From Protea cynaroides (Eukaryota > Streptophyta > Magnoliopsida > Proteales > Proteaceae), in NCBI GenBank assembly GCA_028583415.1, contig CM053266.1, positions 33,661,758 through 33,725,757 on the forward strand: a stretch of DNA of 64,000 bases, written 5' to 3'. The position numbers and the translations under genes are program-made. Of the stretch, positions 24,101 through 36,100 are shown in pieces. The notes under the pieces are model-generated. The model made no database searches. It saw only the letters and a list, made by a program, of their open reading frames with translations, and was not told where the DNA came from. Each line of letters begins with the position of its first letter. Positions within the stretch are counted from its first letter, which is position 1.

Positions 24101-27100
24101 AAAAAGGAAAGAAGGTCTGCCACTTTCTCTTTTCCTTTTGTATATCCTGTTGTTTTATGAGATTTGCTGGGATCTAGATTTTCTGTTTATAATACAAAAT
24201 ACTTGTCAAGGCTAATTATTAAACTACATTATGTTGTTCTGTTGGCACAATGTTGTTGTCGAAGTTACTCTCCACTGGTTCGGGGGTATGAGTTACATTT
24301 ATTTATATATTTATAGAAAAGAAGCAGGAATCGTATTGGAGGAAAGGGATCCCTGGACGCATACAGAGCCAAAGCAAAGGAACCAAAGCTCTGTCTGGTT
24401 GGACACAAAATGTTGTCAAGTAATGTTTAGTCTAAAAAAAAGAAGAAAAGAAGCTTCTCTAATTATTGGCAGTAAGAATTGTGTAATTAACTCAAAAAAC
24501 TATTGAATATGGTAACTAAATCTTACTTCACTTTTCAACTTATTACTTAGATTTTGTTAGGAGTATGAAAATGCACAAATTTTGCTTCCTTTTTCAACTG
24601 CTATCTAAAATGTAGCTATTTTTCTTTTTTAAAAAAAAAGTTACGAATTGGGAAGTGGTAGGGAAAATGGTTTACAATATCCTGGCTGGAAAGTTGTTTA
24701 GAGCTCATTAATTTTCACAAGGGAAGTGGAGAGGCTGATAATTCAATGGGAGCCTCCACCAGGAGGAGTAGCAGTTAGATTGATGCTGATGGTTGTTCAT
24801 TAGGTAATCCGGGTCCTTCATTTGTTTATGCTATTGGTAGTTTCTTAAAATAATTTACAATTTTCATCATTTTAAATTCAACAAGATTGAGCCTGTAAGA
24901 AAATAATCATCAGATGACAACAACTCATCTTGCTTAGAGGGATGCTAGATTTTCACCTCCTTCAGTACCTGCCTTTTCTATTTGCAAAGAATTGACTTGT
25001 CTCATACTTACCTTCCCCGATGGCTGATCTAGGTTTTGGAGAATGAGTTGCTCCCTTTAAAGCAACTGAACGAATCAGAAAAAAATAAAATTAAATAAAG
25101 AAATCCTTCAATACCTTCGGTTTCCGGACCTCAACTACTGAATCACCGTCTTTTACTTCTGTTTCTCTCACTCACTTTCATAGGTCATGAAGATGCCATT
25201 GAGATGAGAAGGAAAGAGAGTAGTGAGGATCCCACCCAATCAAAATTAAAGGCCTGCCCATGCCCAAGGAACAAAAAGAACAAGAACCATCACAAGGGGT
25301 TGTCAATGTTTAATTATGACCTCCCTGTTATGGTTATAGTCCTCCCATCTGGTATCGTTACATTTACAATTATTACAATTGGAAGCCCATAAAGATTGAA
25401 GTAGAAAGTTATTCTAACAATCTGGTCAGGGGTCTTCATGCTTTATCTGTTTGATGTCTTACTCTACTACTTAGAAAAGTCGTCTTGATTGGAAAGCAAC
25501 AAAATAAACTTGTCCAATGCTTGCTAATTAAATACAAAGATTTCCCTCCTTAGATTAGTAGGGTAAAAGTTTCCTAAGTGGACAGGTAGACTTTAAGGTC
25601 TCCTGCTCACATTCAAGTTTCAGCCCAATCAAAAATTGTCAACCGGAAAAATAGAGCTGTAAAAAATTTAGTACTATGGGATAGTACACATTAGTGGTTG
25701 GAGTACTGTAGGTCTGCATGGACATACATGTGGATGCATGCCAATATCTGGGATGTTATTTGATTGAATTAGGTTTGAACTTTGACATGTGGTTAATTCA
25801 TGCATTGTCTTCTCTATCCAACGGTTGGAGTTGCCACTTTATTTTTCCACATGGCACAAACTGATGGACTGTTTAGGAAGCCCTTCCAAGATGAGGCTGC
25901 CTAAAGGCAATTTTCCCTTTTCATATGTGGCATGCTTTTCTCTGAGGATCTCTTTGTCCATTCAGAAAAACTGTGATTTTGTCCATTCAGCAAAACTGTG
26001 ATTAGGTTCGGTACCTTCTGAGTGTCTGAGGATGTTTCATTTGATAACCATCAGTATGAGTGTTTTAGCATGAAATAAGCTTTTTAAACCCCTGACTTTG
26101 CATTGTCTATTTGTCTATGGTTTCAGGAATCCATGTAAGGTTGGTTTTAAATAGAATTAGTTGTACATATAATCTACTTATCATGTATTATAAAATTCAG
26201 TACCATTAAAAATTTAACCACCGTTGTCTTTGGGCAATTCACAATGGTTTGTTTGGCCATAAAATATGGTAGAAGTCCTTATTCAATCAGCTATTTAAAC
26301 TGAGCATATCTCTTTGTGTGACCCGTCAAGTGGTATTGGTACTGCTGCTTTTTATGTACTTTTCCAGGATAAACTCTGGTATAGACCTCAAAATTGCACT
26401 TCTCACTCTCTTCCCCCTCTTTATTTTCTTGCTAGAAATCAGTCAAATACATGAAGGACAGCCACACTGATTCTGTACTCGGCCTTGATTGGAACAAAGA
26501 ATTCAGGTAGCTGTACAAGTTTTTCGCTATGATAAGCTTTGGTTTAGTTGTCCCCATGATACTAATATTGCTTTCTGTGTTGCTGGCTTTCCTCCATCTA
26601 AATTCAGGAATGTCCTTGCCAGTGCAAGTGCGGATAATTCTGTTAAGATTTGGGATGTGGCAACAGGCACATGTAACGTCACGATGGAACACCATACAGA
26701 TAAGGCATGAATCATGCTTTAGCAGATGAATGATATTTTATTTTAGAATTTCTGCTGTATAGGGTGCTTTTTTTCTCCTCTCTCTCTCTAGCAATCCCCG
26801 TCTTAAAATTTTCTTTCTTCCATTTTAGATGTTTATGTTTTCTGAGTCTTGCAAGCTGTTTCTGTTGTACATAGATTTTATGTTTGTATGTTTGTGAGTG
26901 TCTGGATTCTTTGTGAGGTGGTGTTTAGTTGGGGCGTTGGGTCTCTTTTGTCTTGGATCCTTTCTTACATTGTGTGTTCTTGTGCTCTTCCCTTCTGATG
27001 AATTTTATCTTTGTTGAAAAAAAAAAATTGGCCAATACCATGTGATGCAATTATATGGCCGCTCTTCTTTTTCTTCTTTCAATTTTAGCCATAAAACCTG

Positions 27101-30100
27101 GAAAAGGTGGCTGGTCCCTGAGACAAGCCTAGAATTAGTTTACTGGCCAACTGGATCATAGTTGTCAAGGCGCCAAGGCGAACCAAGGCATTGGAGGCCG
27201 AATGGGTGCCTAGGCGATCAAGGCACCGGCCTAGGTGACCCCTTTAACAACTATGAACTGGATAGGTAAATGTCTAAGTGGCGTAGTCCATTGCAATTTG
27301 ATAGTCCATGGAAATTACAACAGTTTTCCTTTTTGGTGTTTCCCTGCTATCTTGGTTACAATATGACTTTTCGTGAGAGGATGGAGAAGTAGACTGTAGA
27401 AACAATGAATGGAATGACATGTCTTACAATAGATAGAGGTCCTCTTATTTATAATGTGAGTGAATACAGATAGTACAATGAGTGTAGTACAGGTAGTACA
27501 AATGTACAATACAAATAGTACAATGAATCTAGACATAAAGATAAATTAATCTAAACCACAAGATGGTTAATCTATGTGGACCATACAATCTCTCAACACT
27601 CCCCTTTAAGTTGGGGCGATATATTTGTCATGCACAACTTGGATAACACAGGATGAAACTATTTCCCTGGAAGTCCTTTGGTGAAGATATAGTCAACTGA
27701 TCACCGTAGGTAACATAGGGAACATAGACCTGTCCTCTCCAACTTTTCCTTGATAAAGTGACGATCAGTTTCTATATGTTTGGTCCGGTCATGTTGTACC
27801 AGATTATGAGCAATACTGATCGCAATTTTATTATCAGAGAACAGCCTCATTGGTCTTGTAGAACGAAACCCCAAATCCTGGAGTAGTCCCCTTAACCATA
27901 ATAACTCACAGATTCCCTGAGCCATGGCTCTAAACTCTACTTCAGCACTTGAATGGGCAACCACATGCTGCTTCTTGCTGCGTCAAGTAACTAGATTCCT
28001 CCCACGAAGGTACAATATCTTGAGGTCGATCTTCGATCTGGATTTCCTGCTCAATCTGCATCGGTGTAGGCATCTATTCTGAAGTGACCCCTAGAAGAGA
28101 GTAATATTCCTCTTCCAGGGCAGATTTGAGATAGTGCAAAATCCGAAGCACAACATCCATATGCGACGAGTACGGATCATGCATAAATTGACTCACCAAG
28201 CTAACTGCAAATGCTATATCAGGTCGGGTATGTGACAAATATATCAACTTACCCACTAATCATTGATACTGTCCTTTATCTACAGCCTACAAGTGTACTG
28301 ATTTTTCCTTGCAATTACTCATTTGGGTCAATTGGTGTATCGAATGGCCGACACCCTAAGAGACTTGTTTCTGTAAGAATGTTAAGTATGTATTTCCTTT
28401 GAGACAGAAAAATACCCTTGGTGGAACGTACTACTTCAATACCAAAGAAATATCTCAACTTTCCAAGGTTTTTAACTTCGAACTCCTTGCCCAAGAAGTC
28501 CTTCAGATGCTTGATTTCCTCATCATCACTACCCGGAAGGACAATATCATCAACGTAAACAATGAGAACAGTGATCTTACCATGCTTATTTTTTATGAAT
28601 ACGGTAGGATCAGCATTACTCTGTTTGTACCCAGTAAATATCATAGCTCGATGGAATCGTCCAAACCAGGCCCTAGGAAATTGTTTTAGTCCATACAAAG
28701 ATTTCTTCAACTTGCAGACTTTTCCTGTAGTAGCAGACGATTCAAATCCTAGAGGGACATCCATGTAGACTTCTTCTTCTAGCTCTCCATGGAGGAAAGC
28801 GTTCATGACATCTAACTGTTGTAGATCCCAGTCAAAACAAACAACACATGCTAAAATTACCCTAATAGTGGTCATTTTAGCCACTGGTGAAATTTTTTTC
28901 CTGGTAATCAATCCCATATGTCTGAGTGAACCCACGAGCAATGAGTCTGGCCTTATATCTGTCTATGGAACCATCTTCTTTCTGCTTGATGGCAAAGACC
29001 CACTTGCACCCAACCGGTTTCTTCCCTGTCGGAAGGTCTACCAGATTCCAAGTCTCATTTTTCTTTAAGGCATTCATCTCCTCAACCATTGCTATTTTCC
29101 ATTTCACATCTTTAACTGCATTCTGCCAATGTTTAGGAATGGACACAGACAACAATGTAGAAACAAAAGCACGATATGAAGAAGAAAGGGAGTTATATGA
29201 GACAACTAAGACAAAGGATGTTGAGTACAAGGCCTAGTACTTTTCCTAAGAGCAATAGGAACATCTAAATCAGACTCAGAAGAAGAAGTCTTACCAGGCT
29301 GAAGTATCTCATCCTCTATCATAGTCTCTGGTTCCAAAGTTGACAAAGGGATGTGTGTAGGTGCAGTTGTACTAGAAGAGGCCTGTCCTTTCTTGAGTCT
29401 GGTCCGGGTATAAACCTATAGTGTAGGATCAGCAGGGTCAGTGGTAGTTTCGGCCGGGGGATAGGTATAAGCGCAAGTGGTTCATCTTCAGTGCCAGGTT
29501 CAGACAAGGTTTCATCAAGGGGTAGTGATACAGGAGAAACATTTTCTGATGAATCTATGATCTCCCCTTAAAGTGGAGAAGCCATAGGTTCAATCATCGG
29601 ACCATCTTCCTGTAACAGTGACCCCCCCTGAAGATTGGACAGAAGAAAGTAGGGAAGATATTCATAAAATTGAACATCCATGGAGACAAAGTGGCAACGG
29701 GTAGGAGGGTGGTAACACCAATATCCCTTCTAGGTTGGAGAATAACCCAAAAAAAGACATTAAAAACCACGGGGTTCAAGTTTTCCTGGAGATCAGTGGT
29801 TGCGCACAAAACACACACAACCAAAGACCTTAAGAGGGATAATATGGGTGGTGTTATTGAGTAAGAGGTCTAAAGGAGAGCGGTGGTTGAGGACATGGGT
29901 AGGAACACGGTTAATGAGATAAGCAGCGGTAAGAACGGCATCACTCCAAAACTGCGGTGGAACATTCTTGGCAAACATCGAGGCACAAGCTACTTTAAGG
30001 AGGTATCGATTCTTCTATTCAGCCACATCATTTTGTGCAGGAGTGTCAACGCAACTTGTCTGGTGGATGATGCCATTATTGCCAAGGTAAGTCTAAAAGG

Positions 30101-33100
30101 CCCCCTCGAGATATTCCCGTCCATTGTCACTCCGGAGGATCTGGAGTGTAACTACAAATTGGGTTTGAACCATATGATGGAAATGGCGAAAACATGTAAA
30201 AACTTTACTTTTATGATGCATAAGATATACTTAAGTAGTACGGGAATAACAATTAATGAAAGTGACAAACCATGTATGACCAGTGCTAGAGTTAGTACGA
30301 GCTGGTCCCCAAACATCAGAATGGACCATATGAAAAGGAGTACTACTCTGTATAAGAAACGGACGATACGAAGATCAAGTTTGCTTAGTCAAAATACAAG
30401 TTTCACAAAAAAACTGGTCTTGTTTACATTTATTTGCTAATGATGGAAATAAACTTGACAAAATAGTAAAAGAGGGATGGCCGAGACGTTGGTGCCATTG
30501 ATGGAGATCGGAGGATGCCGGATCAAGGTGAAGAGCAGGGTTTGCGGAAACAGGTGCGGAAACTAAATGATAGAAACCGTCTTCAAGCAAGTACAAGCCT
30601 CTCTGCAGCCTACCACATCCAATCGTCCTCTCTGTTGCCAGATCCTGAAACAAACAATGAGATGGAAAAAACATAACTTTGTAGTTTAAAGCCGAAGTAA
30701 TCTGGCTAATTGACAAGAGATTGATAGAAAATTTAGGAACACGGAGAACAAACTGCAAAGTTAACGTTGGGGTCTCATCAACTACACGGATAGGATTAGT
30801 TTCAGGGACAGAAACAAAATGAAAGAAAGAATCAGAGTTATCAGGCATGTGATCCGTGGCCCCAGAGTCAATAATCCAAGGATTAGAGACAGTGGAAGCA
30901 CTAAAGCACATACCTGAATGGGCAAAATTTGAACCTGGATTATGGGAAGTGGTAGGAGCAGATGCAGATGATGATCCGGAAGCAGCAGATGGCTGTAGCA
31001 GGCAACTGATTGCTTGAAGTATTTGCTGAGTGCTCTGGAAGATGTAGTAGAGGCTTCGGCCGGCTGGGAGGTAGTTTGGTGTGCCTGAGGGCTCTTGGAA
31101 AACCTGTTTTTTTGCTTTTCTTTTCGCTTGGGTTTGGAATCTGTCGGCTTCCCATGGAGCTTCCAACAAGTGTCTTTTGTGTGCCAAGGTCTACCACAGT
31201 GCTTACGTCACAGGTTCCTTCGAGCCAGGAGTGGTTGAAGTTACCTAGTGAGGTGCTGAAGTCTGAAGAGTTGATCTTGCGGGAACAGTTGTGAAGAGCA
31301 TTGTGGTTCGCTGTTGGTCTTCAAGTTACACCATTGCATATGCTTGTTCCAAAGATGGGAAGGGGTCCTTGATGAGGATCTGGGATTGAATGGGATCCAA
31401 TTCAACATTCAGACCTGCTAAGAAAGTGTAAACCCTGTATTGTTTATCTCTTTTTTTGTACTGGGTTGCATCAGCATTACACTTGGCATGAAAACCATCA
31501 TAAAAATCCAGACTCTGCCAAAGACTTTGGAACTTAGTATAATACTCAGATACAGTCAATTCATTCTGTACAGTTGCTGTGATCTTCTTCTGGACCGCAT
31601 AAATCAAAGCATAATTCTCCACTTGGGAATATGTGGCTTTGGCAGATTTCTAGATTTGGGCAGCTGTATCTAATAGGAGGTACCCCTCGGCTATGACTAG
31701 TTGCATAGAATTAAGGAGATATTGCATAATCAAAGAATTTTCGGCATTCCATCTTTTTAGGGCGGCGTGGCAGTTGGTACACTTTCTGTAGCGGTAACAT
31801 AGTCAGCTAGTCCTCGTGCAGTAATTGAAAGAAGGGAGGATCTAGACCACATTAAATACCATCCAATTTTGTGGTATTAACAGGAATTGTAAAATTTTTC
31901 AATTTAAAGGACTCAGTCCCAGCAGAAGTAATTTCAAATGCTTTAGATATGATAAAAAATTTAGATAACCAGTAATGGGCGTGTACCAATCCTGTTGTTT
32001 ATGGAAGAACTTAGTCCACCAATAGGGATACCGCAATGGGCCGTGTACCAATCCTGTTTTTTTTGGGATAAGAGAATCAAGTTCCGCAAAGAATACGATA
32101 TTCAATTAGGAATAGAAGATCGGTATATATGCAAGGACTGATCTCAAACAAACCACCAACAGGGATACGCGGAAAAAAAGGAAAAAAAAATGAAAAAAAA
32201 CCTTCTAGATCATGATAGGATCAAAAAAAGAAGATTTTCGGTAACTTTAGTGCCGGTGGTGATCTAGGTAGTTGGCGGTGATAGTCTAGAGGTGGGGGAA
32301 AAAGATTCTGGCAGGTGGTGGCGGTGCTGGAGATGGAAGATGATGAGGCGGTAAGGTGCTGGAGGCGTTGGAAGGTGGTGGTGGCGCTGGGAGATGGTGT
32401 AAGAAAAAAAGAAAAAGAAAGGAGAGGGGAAGAGAAGAGACGGTGGAGCCTAATTTGGTTCTGATACCATGTAGAAACAATGAATGGAATGGCATGTCTT
32501 ACAATAGACAGAGGTTCTCTTATTTATAATGTGAGAATGAATACAGGTAGTACAATACAGGTAGTACAATGTGTAGTATAGGTAGTACAAATGTACAATA
32601 CAAATAGTACAATGAATCTAGACAGTAGTACAATGAATCTAGACATAAAGATAAATTAACCTAAACCACACGATGGTTAATCCATGTAGACCATACGATC
32701 TCTCAACATAGACAAATTGTGAATGATATAATTTAAACAGGTATGCAGATCTTAGAACCAAGAACTGCAAGCCCAAATGGAATCTTTTGACTAACATTCT
32801 CCATGGACATTAGCAACTTTTACATTATTTTTTCGTCAAGTCCAAAGGTTCCCCAAACCTGGTCTCAACCAGCCCACTGGCCAATTTGGCTTTTTCTTTA
32901 TTTTTATTTATACTTATTATAAGAATTTTAACATGTGCTTTGATTGGTTTCTAATTGTTGGATTTTTATTTGGGGAGGCAAATGTAAAAGAGTCTCCAAT
33001 TGCGTATGTTTTATGATCCTTGGAAATTGGAAAGTTTTAAAGTTGATCCATCCTTGGTCGTTGCAGTTCCAATTTCTTGAGGTGTGGGATGCTATGGACT

Positions 33101-36100
33101 GGAAGAGACCACAAATACACAGGTAGCAAAAAATACCTAAGAATCTTCTAGGTAGGCTTGTAATTCGCAGATGTATTTATAAAAAGGTAAAGACTTCCCA
33201 GAAATAAAACCAAAAAGGTTGTGGGAAAAAACTATTTGTAAGGGCAAAGAAATATGAAGATCTTTATGACTAGGCACAAAGGAAGGGGAAAAAATATCTA
33301 TAAAATAGCTAAATGAGGGAAAGCTAGCGAGGGATGAAGACATTAAAGAGATATGGAATGATTATTTCTATAGCTTATTAAATGAAGACACTTCAAGTAA
33401 TAGTTTCCTAGAAGACCACTTTACCCATCTATACACTATAGGTCGTAAGTATGTACGAAAAATTAGGGTGTCAGAAGTAAAAGAAGCTTTAAGGAGGATG
33501 AATGTCAGCAAGACATCAGGCCTAGATGAGGTTCCCATAGAAATATGGAAAAGCCTAGGAATCTATGGAGTATATTGGCTTACCAAGTTGCTTAATAAGA
33601 TTATGTGCATAAGGAAAATGCCAGATGTATGGAGGACAAGCATTGTGGTTCTAATTTATACAAGAAAAGGTGATATTCAAAGGCGCAATAACTACAGAGG
33701 CATAAAACTAATGACTCATACTATGTAATTACGAGAGAGAGTTATTGAAACTCGTATGAGACAAGAAACTGCTATTATGAAGAACCAATTTGGTTTTATG
33801 CCGGGTAAATCCATAATAGAAGATATTTACTTACTTAGGAGACTCCTAGAATAATTTAGAGAATGCAAGAAGGACCTCCATATGGTCTTTATTGACCTAG
33901 AAAAAACTTATGACAGAGTCCCTAGAGAGTCTAGTAGCTAGTACTAGAGAAGAGAAGTGGTTCAAGCAAATATGTGGACATAATCAAGGATATATATTAT
34001 AATGTGGTCACCAGTGTGAAAACTGTGGGGTCAAGGTAGTGAATTCCTAATTACAATTGTGTTACATAAAGGATTAGTTTTAAGCCTTTATCTATTTGCC
34101 CTTATTATGGATGATTTAATTAGAGACATTCAAGATGTTCTTTGGTGCATGTTTTTTGTTGATGATATTGTTTTGGTGGATGAGACAAAAGCAGGGATTA
34201 ACGCCAAGTTGGGGTTATGGAGATCAACATTGGAATAAAAAGGTTTCATGATAAGTAAAATGAAGATGGAGTATATGTTGTGTATAGTCACACGAGGACG
34301 GATAATGAGTTGGTGAAAATTGATGAGGGAAATACTGTAAAGTGATTATTTTATGTATCTAGGTTCAATCATAAATCAAGAAGATATAAAAGATTATTTT
34401 TCACAAAGGATTACAATAGGATGGATAAAGTGGAGAGGTGTGTCTAGAATGTTGTCTGATCGGCGAAAGGAAAGTTTTATAGGACAGTCATTCGATCGGC
34501 TATGATCATAGTTGTCAATGCACTGCTTGGGCGCCACCTACGTGCCCAGTTGGCGCCTTGGAAAATAGGCTGCCTTAGTTGCCTAGGAGGGCGCCTTGGT
34601 CGCCATAGGCGTCCGTCAGGCCTCCAAAACCCTTAGTTCGCCTTGGATCCTTGACAACTATGGCTATGATGTATCATGTATGATGCGGAATGTTGGGCAG
34701 TTAAGAAGTATCATATAGATAAACTTAGTGTAACTGAAATGAGGATGTTGAGATGTATATGTGGTAAAACCAAGAAGGATAGGGTATGGAATGATCATAT
34801 TAGAGTTGACTTGAGAGTTGCGCCGATGCATGATAAGCTTTGAGAAAGCCGTTTGAAATGGTATGACCATGTTCATCGGAGGCCTTTAGATGCTCCAGTA
34901 CGGAGGAGTGATTTGCTGTTTGAGATGGTATGACCATATTCAACGGAGGCCTTTAGATGCTCCAGTACGAAGGAGTGATTTGACTTAGATTGAAGGATCT
35001 AAAAGAACTAAAAGCAGACCTAAGAAGATTCTGGGGGAGGTGGTGAGGAAAGACATGCATAGCTTAGGTCTTGTTTCAAGTATGACATCGAATATAGCTA
35101 ATTTAAGGGCAAGAATCCATGTAGCCAACTCCATTTAGTTGGGATAAGGTTTTGTTGTTGTTGTAATTATAAAAGCTACCCCAGAAGATGCGTTCCGCTC
35201 ACATATTGGCAGCTTTTTCCTGCATACACCTCTCCCTCTGGTAATCTGAACTGTAGTAGTTGAGTATGACTAGGAAGATGTCTGATTGTGCTAGAATCAT
35301 TTGAAACTGGTTGGTAGACTTCCGTTCATCCTAATGAAATCTTTGACAGTATTGTGAATGTACATAATTTCCAAATGTCGTGATTCTCTTTTGTAGAAGT
35401 ATTGTTCTATTGACATTCTAAGCTGCTTCTTCGTTCTTCTCACAGGTTCAAGCAGTTGCATGGAATCATCATGTACCACAAGTTATTCTTAGTGGATCTT
35501 TTGATCACTCAGTTGTCATGGTAATAGGAATCATCTATTCTAGCTCCTCACTTGTTTTTGTTCTTATTCATTATTTTCATTGTACTCATTCCTTGTTAAA
35601 TAAAGCTCTTTTTCTTTTTCTTTTTCCTTTCTTTTTTTTGTTTTTGTTTTTGTTTTTTGTTTTTGGCAAGTGTGGAAAATGAAATGGTCATATTTTTAAC
35701 TCACATTTATAGAGGCTCATAGGAGTTAATGAAAATTTAGATTGAATCCATTGAAAAGTAAAATAATATATGTGTGCATGTCTGTTGTCTCGAGGCTAAC
35801 TAAGCTCAAATGCAGACTCTTCATGGTGTTATGTGTCATGCAGTGATTGGGGCTGCTATTAGTCACAGATTTTAAATCCTAGATTTGTTGGTCCTATATA
35901 TCTGATCCTTTGTACTCTTTTGAATGTTCAGGAAAAGTGTGATAGTGAATGGAGTCAAGAACTAAGTTAAGATGGTTTTTTAGTTGATTTAAGTGTAGTT
36001 AATCCCTTGGGTGGATGTGGATCCAATGCCTCTGGTGTCTGCTGAATGCTCTAATTTGTGGCTTAATGGAGGTTGGAAGGAGAAAAGAGAATCTGGATAC

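Larger units (their letters stand above)
27395..32708 (-). mobile_element. Copia LTR retrotransposon 3, antisense in PWP1 intron 10
   Basis: The element is 5314 bp with target duplication TAGAC on both sides (27390-27394 and 32709-32713). On the minus strand the 5' LTR is 32708-32470 (TGTTGAGAGATCG...GTTTCTACA) and is followed by TGGTATCAGAACC, the initiator-Met primer site. The 3' LTR is 27598-27395, preceded by the polypurine tract CTTAAAGGGGAG. Domain order is gag, zinc knuckle, protease, integrase, reverse transcriptase, RNase H, as in Copia elements. Frames are interrupted, so it is inactive. Gag resembles that of Copia 1. The two LTRs differ in length (239 and 204 bp) through small indels in TAGTACAAT-type direct repeats. 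Confidence 0.93.
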
